A stretch of 24,470 nucleotides of DNA, taken from contig DATCZS010000173.1 of NCBI GenBank assembly GCA_036525795.1, positions 1-24,470 of the forward strand, written 5' to 3'. The DNA is from DATCZS01 sp036525795. Lineage in GTDB: Bacteria > Actinomycetota > Acidimicrobiia > Spongiisociales > ZC4RG35. A program made the position numbers and the translations under genes. A model generated the notes under the pieces. The model was not told where the DNA came from and searched no databases. It was given only the letters and a program-made list of their open reading frames with translations. Below are positions 1 to 8,870 of the stretch, one piece after another; the first letter of the stretch is position 1; each line of letters begins with the position of its first letter.

Positions 1-730
1 CCCGGATTCGAAGAACGTCCACACCGTCGCAGAGGGCCCGTCCGAGGCGCTGGAGATGGCCCGCCGATACCGCCGCCACGGCGCCACCATCATCGACCTG
101 GGGGCGCAGTCGTCGCACCTCGACAACCCGACGATCGCGGCTGAGGCGGAGATCGAACGGCTCCTCCCTGCGCTCCGGCTGCTCGTCGAGGACGGGTTCA
201 TCGTGTCGGTCGACACCTGGAAGCCCCCGGTGGCGGAGGCAGCGCTCTCGGCCGGGGCGGCGATCCTCAACGACACGGGAGGGCTGGGCGATCCCGACAT
301 GCGCCGCCTGGTGCGGGAAGGCGATGCGGCCGCCATCGTGATGTACGTCGAGGGCGAGAACCCCCACGCGGTGGGCGAGATCTCGATCTCTCCGGACAAG
401 GCAGAGGTCACGGCCCAATGGATGGGTCGGAGGCTGGAGGAACTGCGGGCAGACGGCATCGAACGGCTCATCCTCGACCCGGGGATCGCCATCAACTACC
501 GGGGGGACTACGAGGCGTACACGCGCATGCAGCTCCAGGTCATCCGCGGGATCGACCATCTGCGCACCTTCGAGCATCCGATCCTGATCCCGATCCCCCG
601 CAAGCGCGAGGACCACCGGGTGGCCGCCTACATCACGATGGCTCTCGAGTACGGAGCCGATGTCATCCGGGTGCACGACGTGGAGTGGGCCTGCGACCTG
701 GTGCGGCTGTTCGGACGAGTCCCCGTCTGA
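1..730 (+). CDS. Dihydropteroate synthase-like pterin-binding protein (5' partial)
   Basis: The frame is open to the left edge (first full codon at position 2), so the N-terminus is missing. The fold motifs of dihydropteroate synthase, which joins pABA to 6-hydroxymethyl-dihydropterin in folate synthesis, appear in order: PDS, GATIIDLG, SVDTW, ILNDTGG, LILDPGI, a PRK motif and IRVHDV at the end. The pterin-pocket residues (Asp of VDT, Asn of ND, Asp of DPG, Lys of RK, Arg and His of RVHD) are present. The loops that bind pABA are not canonical: GESTRP is replaced by AQSSHL and the MHMxGxP motif by MYVEGENP. It may therefore be a FolP paralogue with another substrate rather than the true FolP. 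The stop lies 41 bp before holA on the same strand. Family-level identification is firm; the function is uncertain. Confidence 0.7.
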   Translation, partial: PDSKNVHTVAEGPSEALEMARRYRRHGATIIDLGAQSSHLDNPTIAAEAEIERLLPALRLLVEDGFIVSVDTWKPPVAEAALSAGAAILNDTGGLGDPDMRRLVREGDAAAIVMYVEGENPHAVGEISISPDKAEVTAQWMGRRLEELRADGIERLILDPGIAINYRGDYEAYTRMQLQVIRGIDHLRTFEHPILIPIPRKREDHRVAAYITMALEYGADVIRVHDVEWACDLVRLFGRVPV

Positions 731-757
731 TCGATTCCACACACCAACGGCGAACGC

Positions 758-763
758 TACCGT
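758..763 (+). promoter_or_regulatory. Candidate -10 hexamer of holA (leaderless type)
   Basis: TACCGT lies 8 nt before the holA ATG and there is no Shine-Dalgarno between them. It fits the TANNNT pattern seen at several other starts in this window. No convincing -35 is visible. Confidence 0.3.
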
Positions 764-771
764 CGGCCTCG

Positions 772-1761
772 ATGCCCGTCCTCCACGTTTCCGGCCCCTC
801 CAACTCCGGTCCGGGCGAGCGCGGAGAGATGCTGGCGAAGGCGCGAGCATTCCTCGAACAGGGCGGTGTCGATCCGTCCGACGTGGTCAGGGTCGACGTC
901 CCGCCGAAGGGTTCCGGAAGCGACGGCGATACGGCCCTCCGCGGCGAGCTGGAGGGGATCGTGCCCACCCTCCAGTCCGGCTCACTGTTCGGCGGGATGC
1001 AGGGTCTCGAGGTGATCGACGCCCAGAACCTGACCGCGGCGGAAGCCGAGGTGATCGCCGACCTGGTCTCGACGATGGACGACGCGGCGGTGGCGCTGGC
1101 GGTGGTCTCGGCCGGAAGTGTTCCGGCGGCGCTCGCCAAGCAGCTCAAGTCGAGGGGAGAGGTCGTCGCCGTCCGCAAGCTGTGGGAGAGCACGGCCACA
1201 AAGTGGCTTGCCCAGGAGATCGAGGCGAGAGGACTGGCCATCGATTCGGCCGCCGCCGGCGCCCTCATCCAGCGTTTCGGGGCGGACACCGAGTCGCTTC
1301 GCCAGGCACTCGACCAGCTCAGTGAGACGACGGGCAAGATCACCGCCGGTGCGGTGCTCGACCGGTTCCGGAATCGGCCCAACGAGCCGATCTTCCACTA
1401 CACGGATGCCATCACCAGGGGAGATGCGGCCGAAGCACTGAGGCGTCTCGGCGACCTGCTCGTGCATCAGCACCCGCTGGTGATCCTGGCGTCGCTCGAG
1501 ACCGAACTCCGCCGGCGCTCGCTGGTGCTGACCGCTCCCGATATCGAGACGTTCCGGGCCCAGGCGGGGGCGCGGGGTTCGGACAAATGGGTGGAACGGG
1601 TGTGGCGCCAGCGGAGCCGGCTGAAGGACTCCGGTCTCCGTCGAGGACTCGAGGCCATGGTGCGGGCGGACAGGATCCTCAAGTCGGCCCCCGAGGAGAT
1701 GCATCGAGTGACCCTGGAGCGGCTCACCCTGGCGATGTGCCGGTGGATGGTGGGGAGATAG
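772..1761 (+). CDS. holA: DNA polymerase III delta subunit
   Basis: This 329-aa protein is the clamp-loader delta subunit, which opens the beta sliding clamp at the replication fork. It has the HolA layout: an N-terminal AAA+-like domain without a working P-loop (segment GSLFGGMQGLEVIDA around residue 70), a middle part with the KWLAQEIEARGL and ALIQRFGAD segments, and a helical C-terminal collar domain ending in TLAMCRWMVGR. The length matches the family. The frame stays open upstream inside the preceding gene, but the ATG at 772 lies just after that gene's stop and gives the family N-terminus (PVLHVSGPSNSG). holA beside rpsT on the opposite strand is a common actinobacterial arrangement. 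Confidence 0.9.
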   Translation: MPVLHVSGPSNSGPGERGEMLAKARAFLEQGGVDPSDVVRVDVPPKGSGSDGDTALRGELEGIVPTLQSGSLFGGMQGLEVIDAQNLTAAEAEVIADLVSTMDDAAVALAVVSAGSVPAALAKQLKSRGEVVAVRKLWESTATKWLAQEIEARGLAIDSAAAGALIQRFGADTESLRQALDQLSETTGKITAGAVLDRFRNRPNEPIFHYTDAITRGDAAEALRRLGDLLVHQHPLVILASLETELRRRSLVLTAPDIETFRAQAGARGSDKWVERVWRQRSRLKDSGLRRGLEAMVRADRILKSAPEEMHRVTLERLTLAMCRWMVGR

Positions 1762-1819
1762 GCCCCTGACCGGAGTTCGGCGTCCGCTCGCCGGGTCCGG
1801 ACCCGCTGCGGAATGACGA

Positions 1820-1845
1820 AGGCCCGGTCCACACAGACCGGGCCT
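1820..1845. terminator. GC-rich hairpin between convergent holA and rpsT
   Basis: A perfect 10-bp stem (AGGCCCGGTC and GACCGGGCCT) encloses the 6-nt loop CACACA. It sits between the converging ends of holA and rpsT, so it can serve both strands. Neither side has a long T tract; the minus-strand side reads TTCGTCATT. It is best called a bidirectional, GC-type terminator. Confidence 0.7.
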
Positions 1846-1868
1846 CGCGTATCACCGGTGGGTGATCG

Positions 1869-2120
1869 CTACGAATTCGCCCTCTTGGCCAGGCGGGACT
1901 TGCGACGGGCGGCGGTGCGGGGGTGCAACACGCCCTTGGCGACCGCCTTGTCGATCTTCTGCTGGGCGACCTGGAGGGCGGTATCCACCCCTTCGTCCTG
2001 TTCGATCGCCGCCTCGACCTGCTTGGTCCGCGTCTTCAGTTCGGAGCGGACCGCCTTGTTGCGCATCCGGCGCTTCTCGTTCTGCCGGTTGCGCTTCTTC
2101 TGTGACTCGATGTTCGCCAT
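1869..2120 (-). CDS. rpsT: 30S ribosomal protein S20
   Basis: This 83-aa basic protein binds 16S rRNA early in 30S assembly. It starts MANIESQKKRNRQNEKRR, followed by the family pattern NKAVRSELKT and a C-terminus KGVLHPRTAARRKSRLAKR, all typical of bS20. A longer frame of 127 aa exists upstream, but the ATG at 2120 gives the usual N-terminus and length. It is divergent from lepA and convergent with holA. Its 5' leader of roughly 90 nt holds a 16-bp palindrome at 2163-2178. Confidence 0.95.
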   Translation of the reverse strand: MANIESQKKRNRQNEKRRMRNKAVRSELKTRTKQVEAAIEQDEGVDTALQVAQQKIDKAVAKGVLHPRTAARRKSRLAKRANS

Positions 2121-2162
2121 TGCGTGAAAACCTGCTCGTTGTGCCTGCGGGGGTCGATCCGG

Positions 2163-2178
2163 CCGCACCCGGGTGCGG
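2163..2178. repeat. Perfect 16-bp palindrome in the rpsT leader
   Basis: CCGCACCCGGGTGCGG is fully self-complementary. In the rpsT transcript it can fold into a 6-bp stem with a CCGG loop about 40 nt before the start codon. It may be an autoregulatory structure or a protein site. The role is unknown. Confidence 0.5.
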
Positions 2179-2217
2179 TGGAGCGAGGGGAACGCGAACG
2201 CTCGCGCTCGACGGCGA

Positions 2218-2247
2218 AAGATAGCAGTGGTCGAGACCCCGGTACAA
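2218..2247 (-). promoter_or_regulatory. Candidate rpsT promoter
   Basis: Read on the minus strand, TTGTAC (2247-2242) and TATCTT (2223-2218) are 18 nt apart, which fits a sigma70-type -35/-10 pair. Transcription would start about 90 nt before rpsT. The -35 overlaps the TACAAT that may be the -10 of lepA. Confidence 0.4.
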
Positions 2248-2248
2248 T
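2243..2248 (+). promoter_or_regulatory. Candidate lepA -10 hexamer
   Basis: TACAAT is a good -10 match 33 nt before the lepA start. No clear -35 stands 16-18 nt upstream, so the call rests on the hexamer and its position. Confidence 0.3.
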
Positions 2249-2281
2249 CCAACCGGTTCAGGTCCCTCTCCCAAGGCTCCC

Positions 2282-4080
<1,799 letters not shown>

Positions 4081-4084
<4 letters not shown>

Positions 4085-5385
4085 GCGGCGGTTCGGCCGG
4101 CGATCGACGTTCCGTCGACGCCGGGGGCGTGACCGGTGTACCGCCGCGGCGGGGGGATGCCATCGCCGGCTCCGACGCCCGCGTGCGGCTCGATCCCTCC
4201 TCCCCTCCGGCGGAGGAACCCTCTCCGGACGACCCCTTCCTCGCCGACCAGGCCGCCGGTGCGTTCTCCGCCTACGTCCATCTCCCGTTCTGCCGCCGAA
4301 TCTGTCCGTACTGCGACTTCGCAGTGGTGGAGGGGCGGATGGACGTCGCCGGCCGGTACGTCGACGCGGTCTGTGCCGAGATCGCCGGTCACCCGCCGTG
4401 CGAACCGCTGGACTCGGTGTTCGTGGGTGGTGGCACCCCCAGCGCCCTGGCTCCCGCAGAGCCGGGGCGGATCCTCGATGCCTTGCGCGGACGCTTCGGA
4501 TTCGCCGAGGGAGCCGAGGTGACCCTCGAGGCCAACCCCGAGGACTGGGACCGGGACACGGGTGACGCATTGACCGAAGCGGGATTCACGCGGGTGTCGT
4601 TCGGGGCGCAGTCATTCGATCCGGATGTCCTGTCCGCACTCGGCCGACTCCACACCCCCGAGCAGATCGAGTCCGCCGTCGACCAGGCTCGTCTCTCGGG
4701 ATTCCGCTCGATCTCGGTCGATCTGATCTTCGGGACTCCAGGGGAGTCGGTCGCCTCATGGGCGGTCACCGTCGATCGGGCTGTCGCCACCGGCGCCGAC
4801 CACGTTTCGGCCTACTCGCTCACCGTCGAGCCGGGGACGGCCCTGTGGAAGCAGGTCCGGGGCGGAGCGGGTGCCCCGGACCCCGACGACCAGGCGGACA
4901 AGTGGGAGGTGGCGGCCGACCGGCTGGCCGACGCCGGTTTCGTCCGGTACGAGGTGTCCAACCACGCCCGTCCGGGCCACCACTGCGTCTACAACCTGTC
5001 GGTGTGGGGTCAGGGGTCGTATCTGGGCTTCGGCCTTGGAGCGCACGGGCACCTGGGCGGGCGCCGGACCGCCAACGTGCGGAGGCTCGACACCTACATC
5101 GACAGGGTGGAGCGGGGGATCGGGCCGGTGCAGTCGAGCGACGCCGTCGAAGGCTGGGCGGCGGAGGTCGAACGAATGATGCTGGGATTGCGCCGCGCGT
5201 GTGGGGTGGCGGCGGGCGAGGGAGGAGAGGCGCTGCTGGCGTCGGTGGAGGGCAGGCGTCTGCGGGATGCGGGGGTGATCGACCTGGTCGGAGGCCGCCT
5301 GGTGGTCAGCCGCCCGTTGCTCACCGACGAGGTGATTCGCACGCTCCTCGCCCTGGCGCCGCCCGGCGGGGGCGATCGCGCCTGA
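4081..5385 (+). CDS. hemW: Radical SAM heme chaperone HemW (coproporphyrinogen oxidase-like)
   Basis: This is a radical-SAM protein of the HemN/HemW family. HemW members bind heme and are thought to deliver it to respiratory enzymes rather than oxidise coproporphyrinogen. The [4Fe-4S] motif CRRICPYC gives Cys71, Cys75 and Cys78 and is followed by DF, the HemW form rather than the HemN CxC form. VFVGGGTPS, GAQSFDPDVLSALGRLH and SVDLIFGTPGES are further family motifs. The start is uncertain. GTG 4081 overlaps the lepA stop (GTGA) but gives about 50 extra low-complexity, Pro/Asp-rich residues. GTG 4129 and GTG 4183 are in frame, and the last gives a more usual 401 aa. The lepA-hemW-hrcA order is standard in actinobacteria. 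Confidence 0.88.
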
Positions 5386-5394
5386 CCGCCGACG

Positions 5395-5426
5395 GAGAGG
5401 GGCGCCGGTCCCCAGGGTGCCCTCTC
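5395..5426 (+). terminator. Possible hairpin after hemW
   Basis: GAGAGGG (5395-5401) pairs with CCCTCTC (5420-5426) around an 18-nt GC-rich loop, starting 9 nt after the hemW stop. No T tract follows, so this is a weak terminator call. Confidence 0.3.
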
Positions 5427-5469
5427 GGTGTCCCCGGGTGGGAGGAAGACGGTTCCGTGTGGGCGGGTT

Positions 5470-5496
5470 CTGTCACTCTCATGGGGGGAGTGCTAA
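5470..5496 (+). promoter_or_regulatory. CIRCE operator (HrcA binding site)
   Basis: The right arm GAGTGCTAA is a perfect CIRCE half-site. The left arm CTGTCACTC matches 6 of 9 positions of TTAGCACTC, and the spacer is the standard 9 nt. The element lies 12 nt before hrcA, which predicts self-repression of hrcA-dnaJ-rsmE and release on heat shock. Confidence 0.85.
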
Positions 5497-5499
5497 TCT
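5492..5499 (+). promoter_or_regulatory. Candidate extended -10 of hrcA overlapping CIRCE
   Basis: TAATCT (5494-5499) lies 9 nt before the hrcA ATG. It is part of a TGCTAATCT string, a TGn-extended -10, whose first bases belong to the CIRCE right arm. Bound HrcA would cover this -10, and the transcript would be leaderless or almost so. Confidence 0.4.
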
Positions 5500-5508
5500 T
5501 CCGGAGCC

Positions 5509-6522
5509 ATGGACGACCGTCGCCCAGACGATCGGCGCAATGACCGTCGGGATGAAATCCTGCGGGCCCTCGTCGAAGAGCACATTCAGACCGGAGAGCC
5601 GGTCAGCTCGCGTCGGATTCTCGAGCGAACCGGGCTCGACGTGTCCGGCGCCACGGTACGCAACGAGCTGGCCGGGCTGGATCGCGACGGGTATGCGGTC
5701 CAGCCCCATACCTCTGCGGGGCGGGTGCCCACGTCGAAGGCCTATCGCTACTACGTAGACCACCTGTCGCCCTCCAAGCTGCGGGTCAACACCCAGCAGC
5801 GGATCTCCAGCTTCTTCTCGTCCGTTCATCTCGAACTGGGTCGGCTGCTCAAGGCCACGACGGAGCTTCTCACCGACATCACCCATTTCCCGGCTGTGGC
5901 GATCGGACCGGGACCCTTCGGTGAGGAGATCAAGGCGACGCACCTGGTTCAGATGGGGGCGAAGACCGTGCTCATGGTGACCGTCACCGACACCGGACGG
6001 GTCTCCCAGGAGCTGTGCCGCCTCGACACCGCCGTGACCACCCCCGAGGTGGAAGAAGCCGAGCAGATGCTGGCGGCGGTGGCGATCGGCGCAGATCTGG
6101 GGTCGGTCGGTGCAGACGCCTTTTCGGAGTTCGACCTCCCCGGGCCGGTGCGGTCGGTGGTACACGCGGCGCTCGAGGCGATGGGGCGGGCGGCGCGCCA
6201 GTCATCCGACATCTACGTCGGCGGGACACGGCAGATGGCGACGGTGTGGGACAACCTCTCCACGGTGCACCGAGTGCTCGAGGTGCTCGAGCGCGAGGCG
6301 ATGCTTCTGTCGATGCTGGGCGGCGCCGGCACCACCATCCATCTCGGGGATGAGCGCCCCGACACCGAAGGAGTCGACATGGCGGTGGTCTCCACCTCGT
6401 TCGAGGCCGGCGCCGCCGAAGGCAGGGTGGGCGTGATAGGTCCGATGCGGATGGACTACAAGGAGGTCATCTCCACGGTCGAGGGTGTCAGCCGTGAGCT
6501 CGGTGACCGGATGAACGACTGA
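5509..6522 (+). CDS. hrcA: Heat-inducible transcription repressor HrcA
   Basis: This 337-aa protein is the repressor of class I heat-shock genes. It binds CIRCE as a dimer and depends on GroEL for activity. The N-terminal winged helix reads EILRALVEEHIQTGEPVSSR, then SGATVRNELAGLDRDGY and HTSAGRVPTSKAYRYYVD, all HrcA hallmarks. The C-terminal domain ends GPMRMDYKEVISTVEGVS, also conserved. A CIRCE element stands directly upstream. A GGAG lies only 2 nt from the ATG, too close for normal initiation, so a leaderless start is plausible. dnaJ follows after 5 nt. Confidence 0.96.
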   Translation: MDDRRPDDRRNDRRDEILRALVEEHIQTGEPVSSRRILERTGLDVSGATVRNELAGLDRDGYAVQPHTSAGRVPTSKAYRYYVDHLSPSKLRVNTQQRISSFFSSVHLELGRLLKATTELLTDITHFPAVAIGPGPFGEEIKATHLVQMGAKTVLMVTVTDTGRVSQELCRLDTAVTTPEVEEAEQMLAAVAIGADLGSVGADAFSEFDLPGPVRSVVHAALEAMGRAARQSSDIYVGGTRQMATVWDNLSTVHRVLEVLEREAMLLSMLGGAGTTIHLGDERPDTEGVDMAVVSTSFEAGAAEGRVGVIGPMRMDYKEVISTVEGVSRELGDRMND

Positions 6523-6527
6523 CCCGC

Positions 6528-7613
6528 ATGGCAAAGGACTACTACGGCACTCTCGGAGTCGCCCGGGACGCCGGCTCCGAAGAGATCAAGAGGGCCTTCC
6601 GCCGTCTGGCCCGGGAATCGCACCCCGACGCCAACCCGGACGACCCCACCGCCGAGGCGCGCTTCCGTGAGATCGCCGAGGCGTACGAGGTCCTGTCCGA
6701 CCCCGAGCGCCGCCGCCGCTACGACCGGGGGGACACGATCGACCTCTCGGACATCTTCGGCGGCGGATTCGGCGGCTTCGACGACCTGCTCCGGTCGGTG
6801 TTCGGGGACCTGTCCGGGTTCGGGGGCGGCGGTGCGAGAGGGCCGGTACGCGGCCGGGACATCCTTGCCAGAGTCGAGCTCGACCTCGCCGAAGCGGCCT
6901 TCGGGACCACCGTCGACGTGTCGTTCCGCACCAATGTGACGTGTGCGGTCTGCGCAGGCGACGGGGCCAAGCCGGGCACCGAACGCAGCCGTTGTCCGAC
7001 CTGTTCGGGCTCGGGAGCGGTTCGTCAGGCGCGGCGGGGGCTCCTCGGCACCGTGATGTCGGTGACCACCTGCGGGACCTGCTCCGGCTCGGGTGAGGTG
7101 TTCGCAGAGCTGTGCGAGCGATGCGCCGGAGGGGGTGTGAGCGCCGAGGATCGGACGGTGAAGGTCGAGGTGCCCGCCGGAGTCTCGACCGGAACCAGGC
7201 TGCGCCTCACCAGAGAAGGCGAGGCTCCCGGCAGAGGGGGGCAGCCGGGGGATCTCTTCGTGGAGACGATCGTGCGGCCGGATACCCGATTCGAGCGCAA
7301 CGGCGACGATCTCGTCCACCGGGCGACGATCGGGATCGCCGAGGCGAGCCTCGGCACCCAGCTCGACGTTCCGCTGCTCGAAGGAGGAACCACCGAGGTG
7401 GACATCCCGGCGGGAACCCAGCCCGGGTGGCAGAACAGGCTCCCGGGCGCAGGCATGACCCGGCTCGGACGCCGCGGCCGGGGAGATCTGTACGTGTTGG
7501 TCAACGTGGAGGTCCCAACGGATCTCGGTCAGGAGGAGGAAGAGCTCCTCCGCCGGTTCGCCGAGCTCCGTTCCGAGCTTCCGAGCGAGTCCCGCCGCCG
7601 CCGCCGGCGCTGA
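6528..7613 (+). CDS. dnaJ: Chaperone protein DnaJ (Hsp40)
   Basis: This 361-aa cochaperone stimulates the DnaK ATPase and delivers unfolded clients. The J domain covers about residues 4-66, with the HPD motif at 32-34. A short Gly/Phe-rich region follows (GGGFGGFDD, GFGGGGARG). Four CxxCxGxG-type zinc repeats begin at Cys139 (CAVC, CPTC, CGTC, CERC). The C-terminal substrate-binding domains come next. The protein ends in a run of six arginines. dnaK and grpE are not in the window, so this is the hrcA-linked DnaJ copy common in actinobacteria. It starts 5 nt after hrcA, so it shares the CIRCE promoter. Confidence 0.96.
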   Translation: MAKDYYGTLGVARDAGSEEIKRAFRRLARESHPDANPDDPTAEARFREIAEAYEVLSDPERRRRYDRGDTIDLSDIFGGGFGGFDDLLRSVFGDLSGFGGGGARGPVRGRDILARVELDLAEAAFGTTVDVSFRTNVTCAVCAGDGAKPGTERSRCPTCSGSGAVRQARRGLLGTVMSVTTCGTCSGSGEVFAELCERCAGGGVSAEDRTVKVEVPAGVSTGTRLRLTREGEAPGRGGQPGDLFVETIVRPDTRFERNGDDLVHRATIGIAEASLGTQLDVPLLEGGTTEVDIPAGTQPGWQNRLPGAGMTRLGRRGRGDLYVLVNVEVPTDLGQEEEELLRRFAELRSELPSESRRRRRR

Positions 7614-7617
7614 CCTG

Positions 7618-8256
7618 ATGGCCCACGTCCCGCATCTGCACATCCCCGGGCCCTGGGGCACCGACACGCTTCTGCTCGACCCCGACCATCTGCACCATCT
7701 GACACGCGTCCTGCGAATCGGCGACGAGCGACCCGTGAGCTACACGGACGGCGCCGGCAGGGTGGGGCGGGGGCGGCTGGAGGGAGCCTCGATCGTCCGG
7801 GGCGAGGAACGGAGCATCGACCGCACCAGGGTGATCACGGTGGCCGTCGCTCCTCCCGACTCGAGAGAGCGGGCCCGATTCCTGGTCGAGAAGCTCGCCG
7901 AGCTCGGGGTCGCCCGCCTGGTGTGGCTGGAGACCACCCACGGACAGGGCCGGCCGCCCCGCACCGAGAGAACCGTTGCCTGGGCGGTCGGGGCGCTGGA
8001 ACAGAGCCGGGGCGGGTGGCTGATGGAGAGCTCGGAGACCATGGTGGCGATGGATGCGCTGCCCCGACCGCTGCTGGTGGCCGCTCCCGGAGGCGATTCG
8101 GCGGCGCCCAAGGTGACGAGGGCGACCGTCGCCGTCGGCCCCGAGGGCGGATGGGCCCCCGACGAGATCCCCGCCGATGCGATCTGCATCGACCTCGGGC
8201 CGACCATCCTGCGGGTGGAGACCGCCGCCATCGTGGCCGCCACCATGCTGCGCTGA
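7618..8256 (+). CDS. rsmE: 16S rRNA (uracil1498-N3)-methyltransferase
   Basis: This SPOUT-family enzyme methylates N3 of U1498 in 16S rRNA using SAM. The N-terminal PUA-like part has HHLTRVLRIGD. Then come FLVEKLAELGVARLVWLET, EQSRGGW, the SAM-knot motif GPEGGW near residue 174, and the C-terminal LGPTILRVETAA (family LGxxILRxETA). At 212 aa it is shorter than the usual 240-250, mainly between the EQS and GPEGG motifs. The catalytic motifs are intact. It starts 4 nt after dnaJ, as in other actinobacteria. Confidence 0.93.
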   Translation: MAHVPHLHIPGPWGTDTLLLDPDHLHHLTRVLRIGDERPVSYTDGAGRVGRGRLEGASIVRGEERSIDRTRVITVAVAPPDSRERARFLVEKLAELGVARLVWLETTHGQGRPPRTERTVAWAVGALEQSRGGWLMESSETMVAMDALPRPLLVAAPGGDSAAPKVTRATVAVGPEGGWAPDEIPADAICIDLGPTILRVETAAIVAATMLR

Positions 8257-8303
8257 CCGCCTGGAGGGCATGTCGGCAACGTCCCAACTCTGCGCGCGCA
8301 AAA

Positions 8304-8318
8304 ACCACTCTGAGTGGT
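8304..8318. promoter_or_regulatory. Palindromic operator fitting the BldD box
   Basis: ACCACTCTGAGTGGT is a perfect inverted repeat with 7-bp arms around a central T, 32 nt before the BldD-like gene. It contains the full core ACNC(A/T)GNGT of the Streptomyces BldD consensus as I recall it; only the two outer T/A positions differ. It is the likely autoregulatory site. Confidence 0.65.
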
Positions 8319-8340
8319 AGGGTGTTCACGGGCAGTACAG

Positions 8341-8345
8341 AGGGG
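8341..8345 (+). promoter_or_regulatory. Ribosome binding site of the BldD-like gene
   Basis: AGGGG lies 5 nt before the ATG at 8351. It marks this gene as leadered, unlike several other first genes in the window, and supports the chosen start. Confidence 0.6.
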
Positions 8346-8350
8346 CAGAC

Positions 8351-8800
8351 ATGGAGAGTTTGAATGCAGCGCTGGGCGAACGGCTGCGTCGCGCCAGGAG
8401 GGCGCGGGGCTGGTCGTTGCTCGAGGTGGAGGACGCCACCGAGGGCGAGTTCAAGGCCTCGGTGCTGGGGGCGTACGAGCGCGGCGAGCGGAGTGTGTCG
8501 GTGGCGCGCCTGTGCCGCCTGGCCGAGCTCTATCACGTTTCACCGTCGGCATTGCTGCCGACCGTGACCGAGGTGGCGGACGCCGATCCGGTGGTGGTCG
8601 ATCTGACTTCCGCCGAGAACATGCCCCCCGAGCAGGCGCAGACCCTCGATCGGTACCTGGCTGCGATCCAGGTGATGCGACGCGACGCCGCCGGTCCGAC
8701 CCTGTCGGTGCGGCAGTCCGACCTCAAGGTCCTGGCGGCGCTGCTGGATACCGCGAACCCGGTCGAGGCCTTGGAACGGCTGGCGAAAGAGGAGCGCTGA
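8351..8800 (+). CDS. BldD-like transcription regulator with c-di-GMP-binding signature
   Basis: This 149-aa protein has an N-terminal XRE-type helix-turn-helix (about residues 8-65). The BldD pattern is visible: GERLRRARRARGWSL, VEDATEGEFKASVLGAYERG, then RSVSVARLCRLAELYHV. The C-terminal half holds RRD at 110-112 and RQSD at 121-124, separated by exactly eight residues. That is the RxD-X8-RxxD signature with which Streptomyces BldD binds tetrameric c-di-GMP, at nearly the same residue numbers. The gene stands alone between rsmE and phoH, with a good ribosome binding site and a palindromic operator. I infer a c-di-GMP-responsive repressor. The symbol bldD is withheld because the targets and role outside Streptomyces are unknown. 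Confidence 0.85.
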   Translation: MESLNAALGERLRRARRARGWSLLEVEDATEGEFKASVLGAYERGERSVSVARLCRLAELYHVSPSALLPTVTEVADADPVVVDLTSAENMPPEQAQTLDRYLAAIQVMRRDAAGPTLSVRQSDLKVLAALLDTANPVEALERLAKEER

Positions 8801-8814
8801 TCGACGCGGCCCCC

Positions 8815-8844
8815 TTGGCTCTCGACCGCCTTGATCCCTATACT
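8815..8844 (+). promoter_or_regulatory. Candidate promoter of the phoH-era operon
   Basis: TTGGCT (8815-8820) and TATACT (8839-8844) are 18 nt apart, close to the sigma70 consensus. Transcription would start near 8851, about 20 nt before phoH. This would drive phoH, the HD phosphodiesterase gene, ybeY, corC and era. Confidence 0.55.
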
Positions 8845-8870
8845 CGTGCTCGCCCCAGCGGGCATTCCTC

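Noticed and set aside
418..771. Upstream extension of the holA frame into the DHPS-like gene.
   Set aside because: It is out of frame with the conserved DHPS motifs and Arg/Pro-rich; the ATG at 772 gives a normal HolA length.
2121..2252. N-terminal extension of rpsT to 127 codons.
   Set aside because: S20 proteins begin MAN; the extension covers the leader palindrome and promoter.
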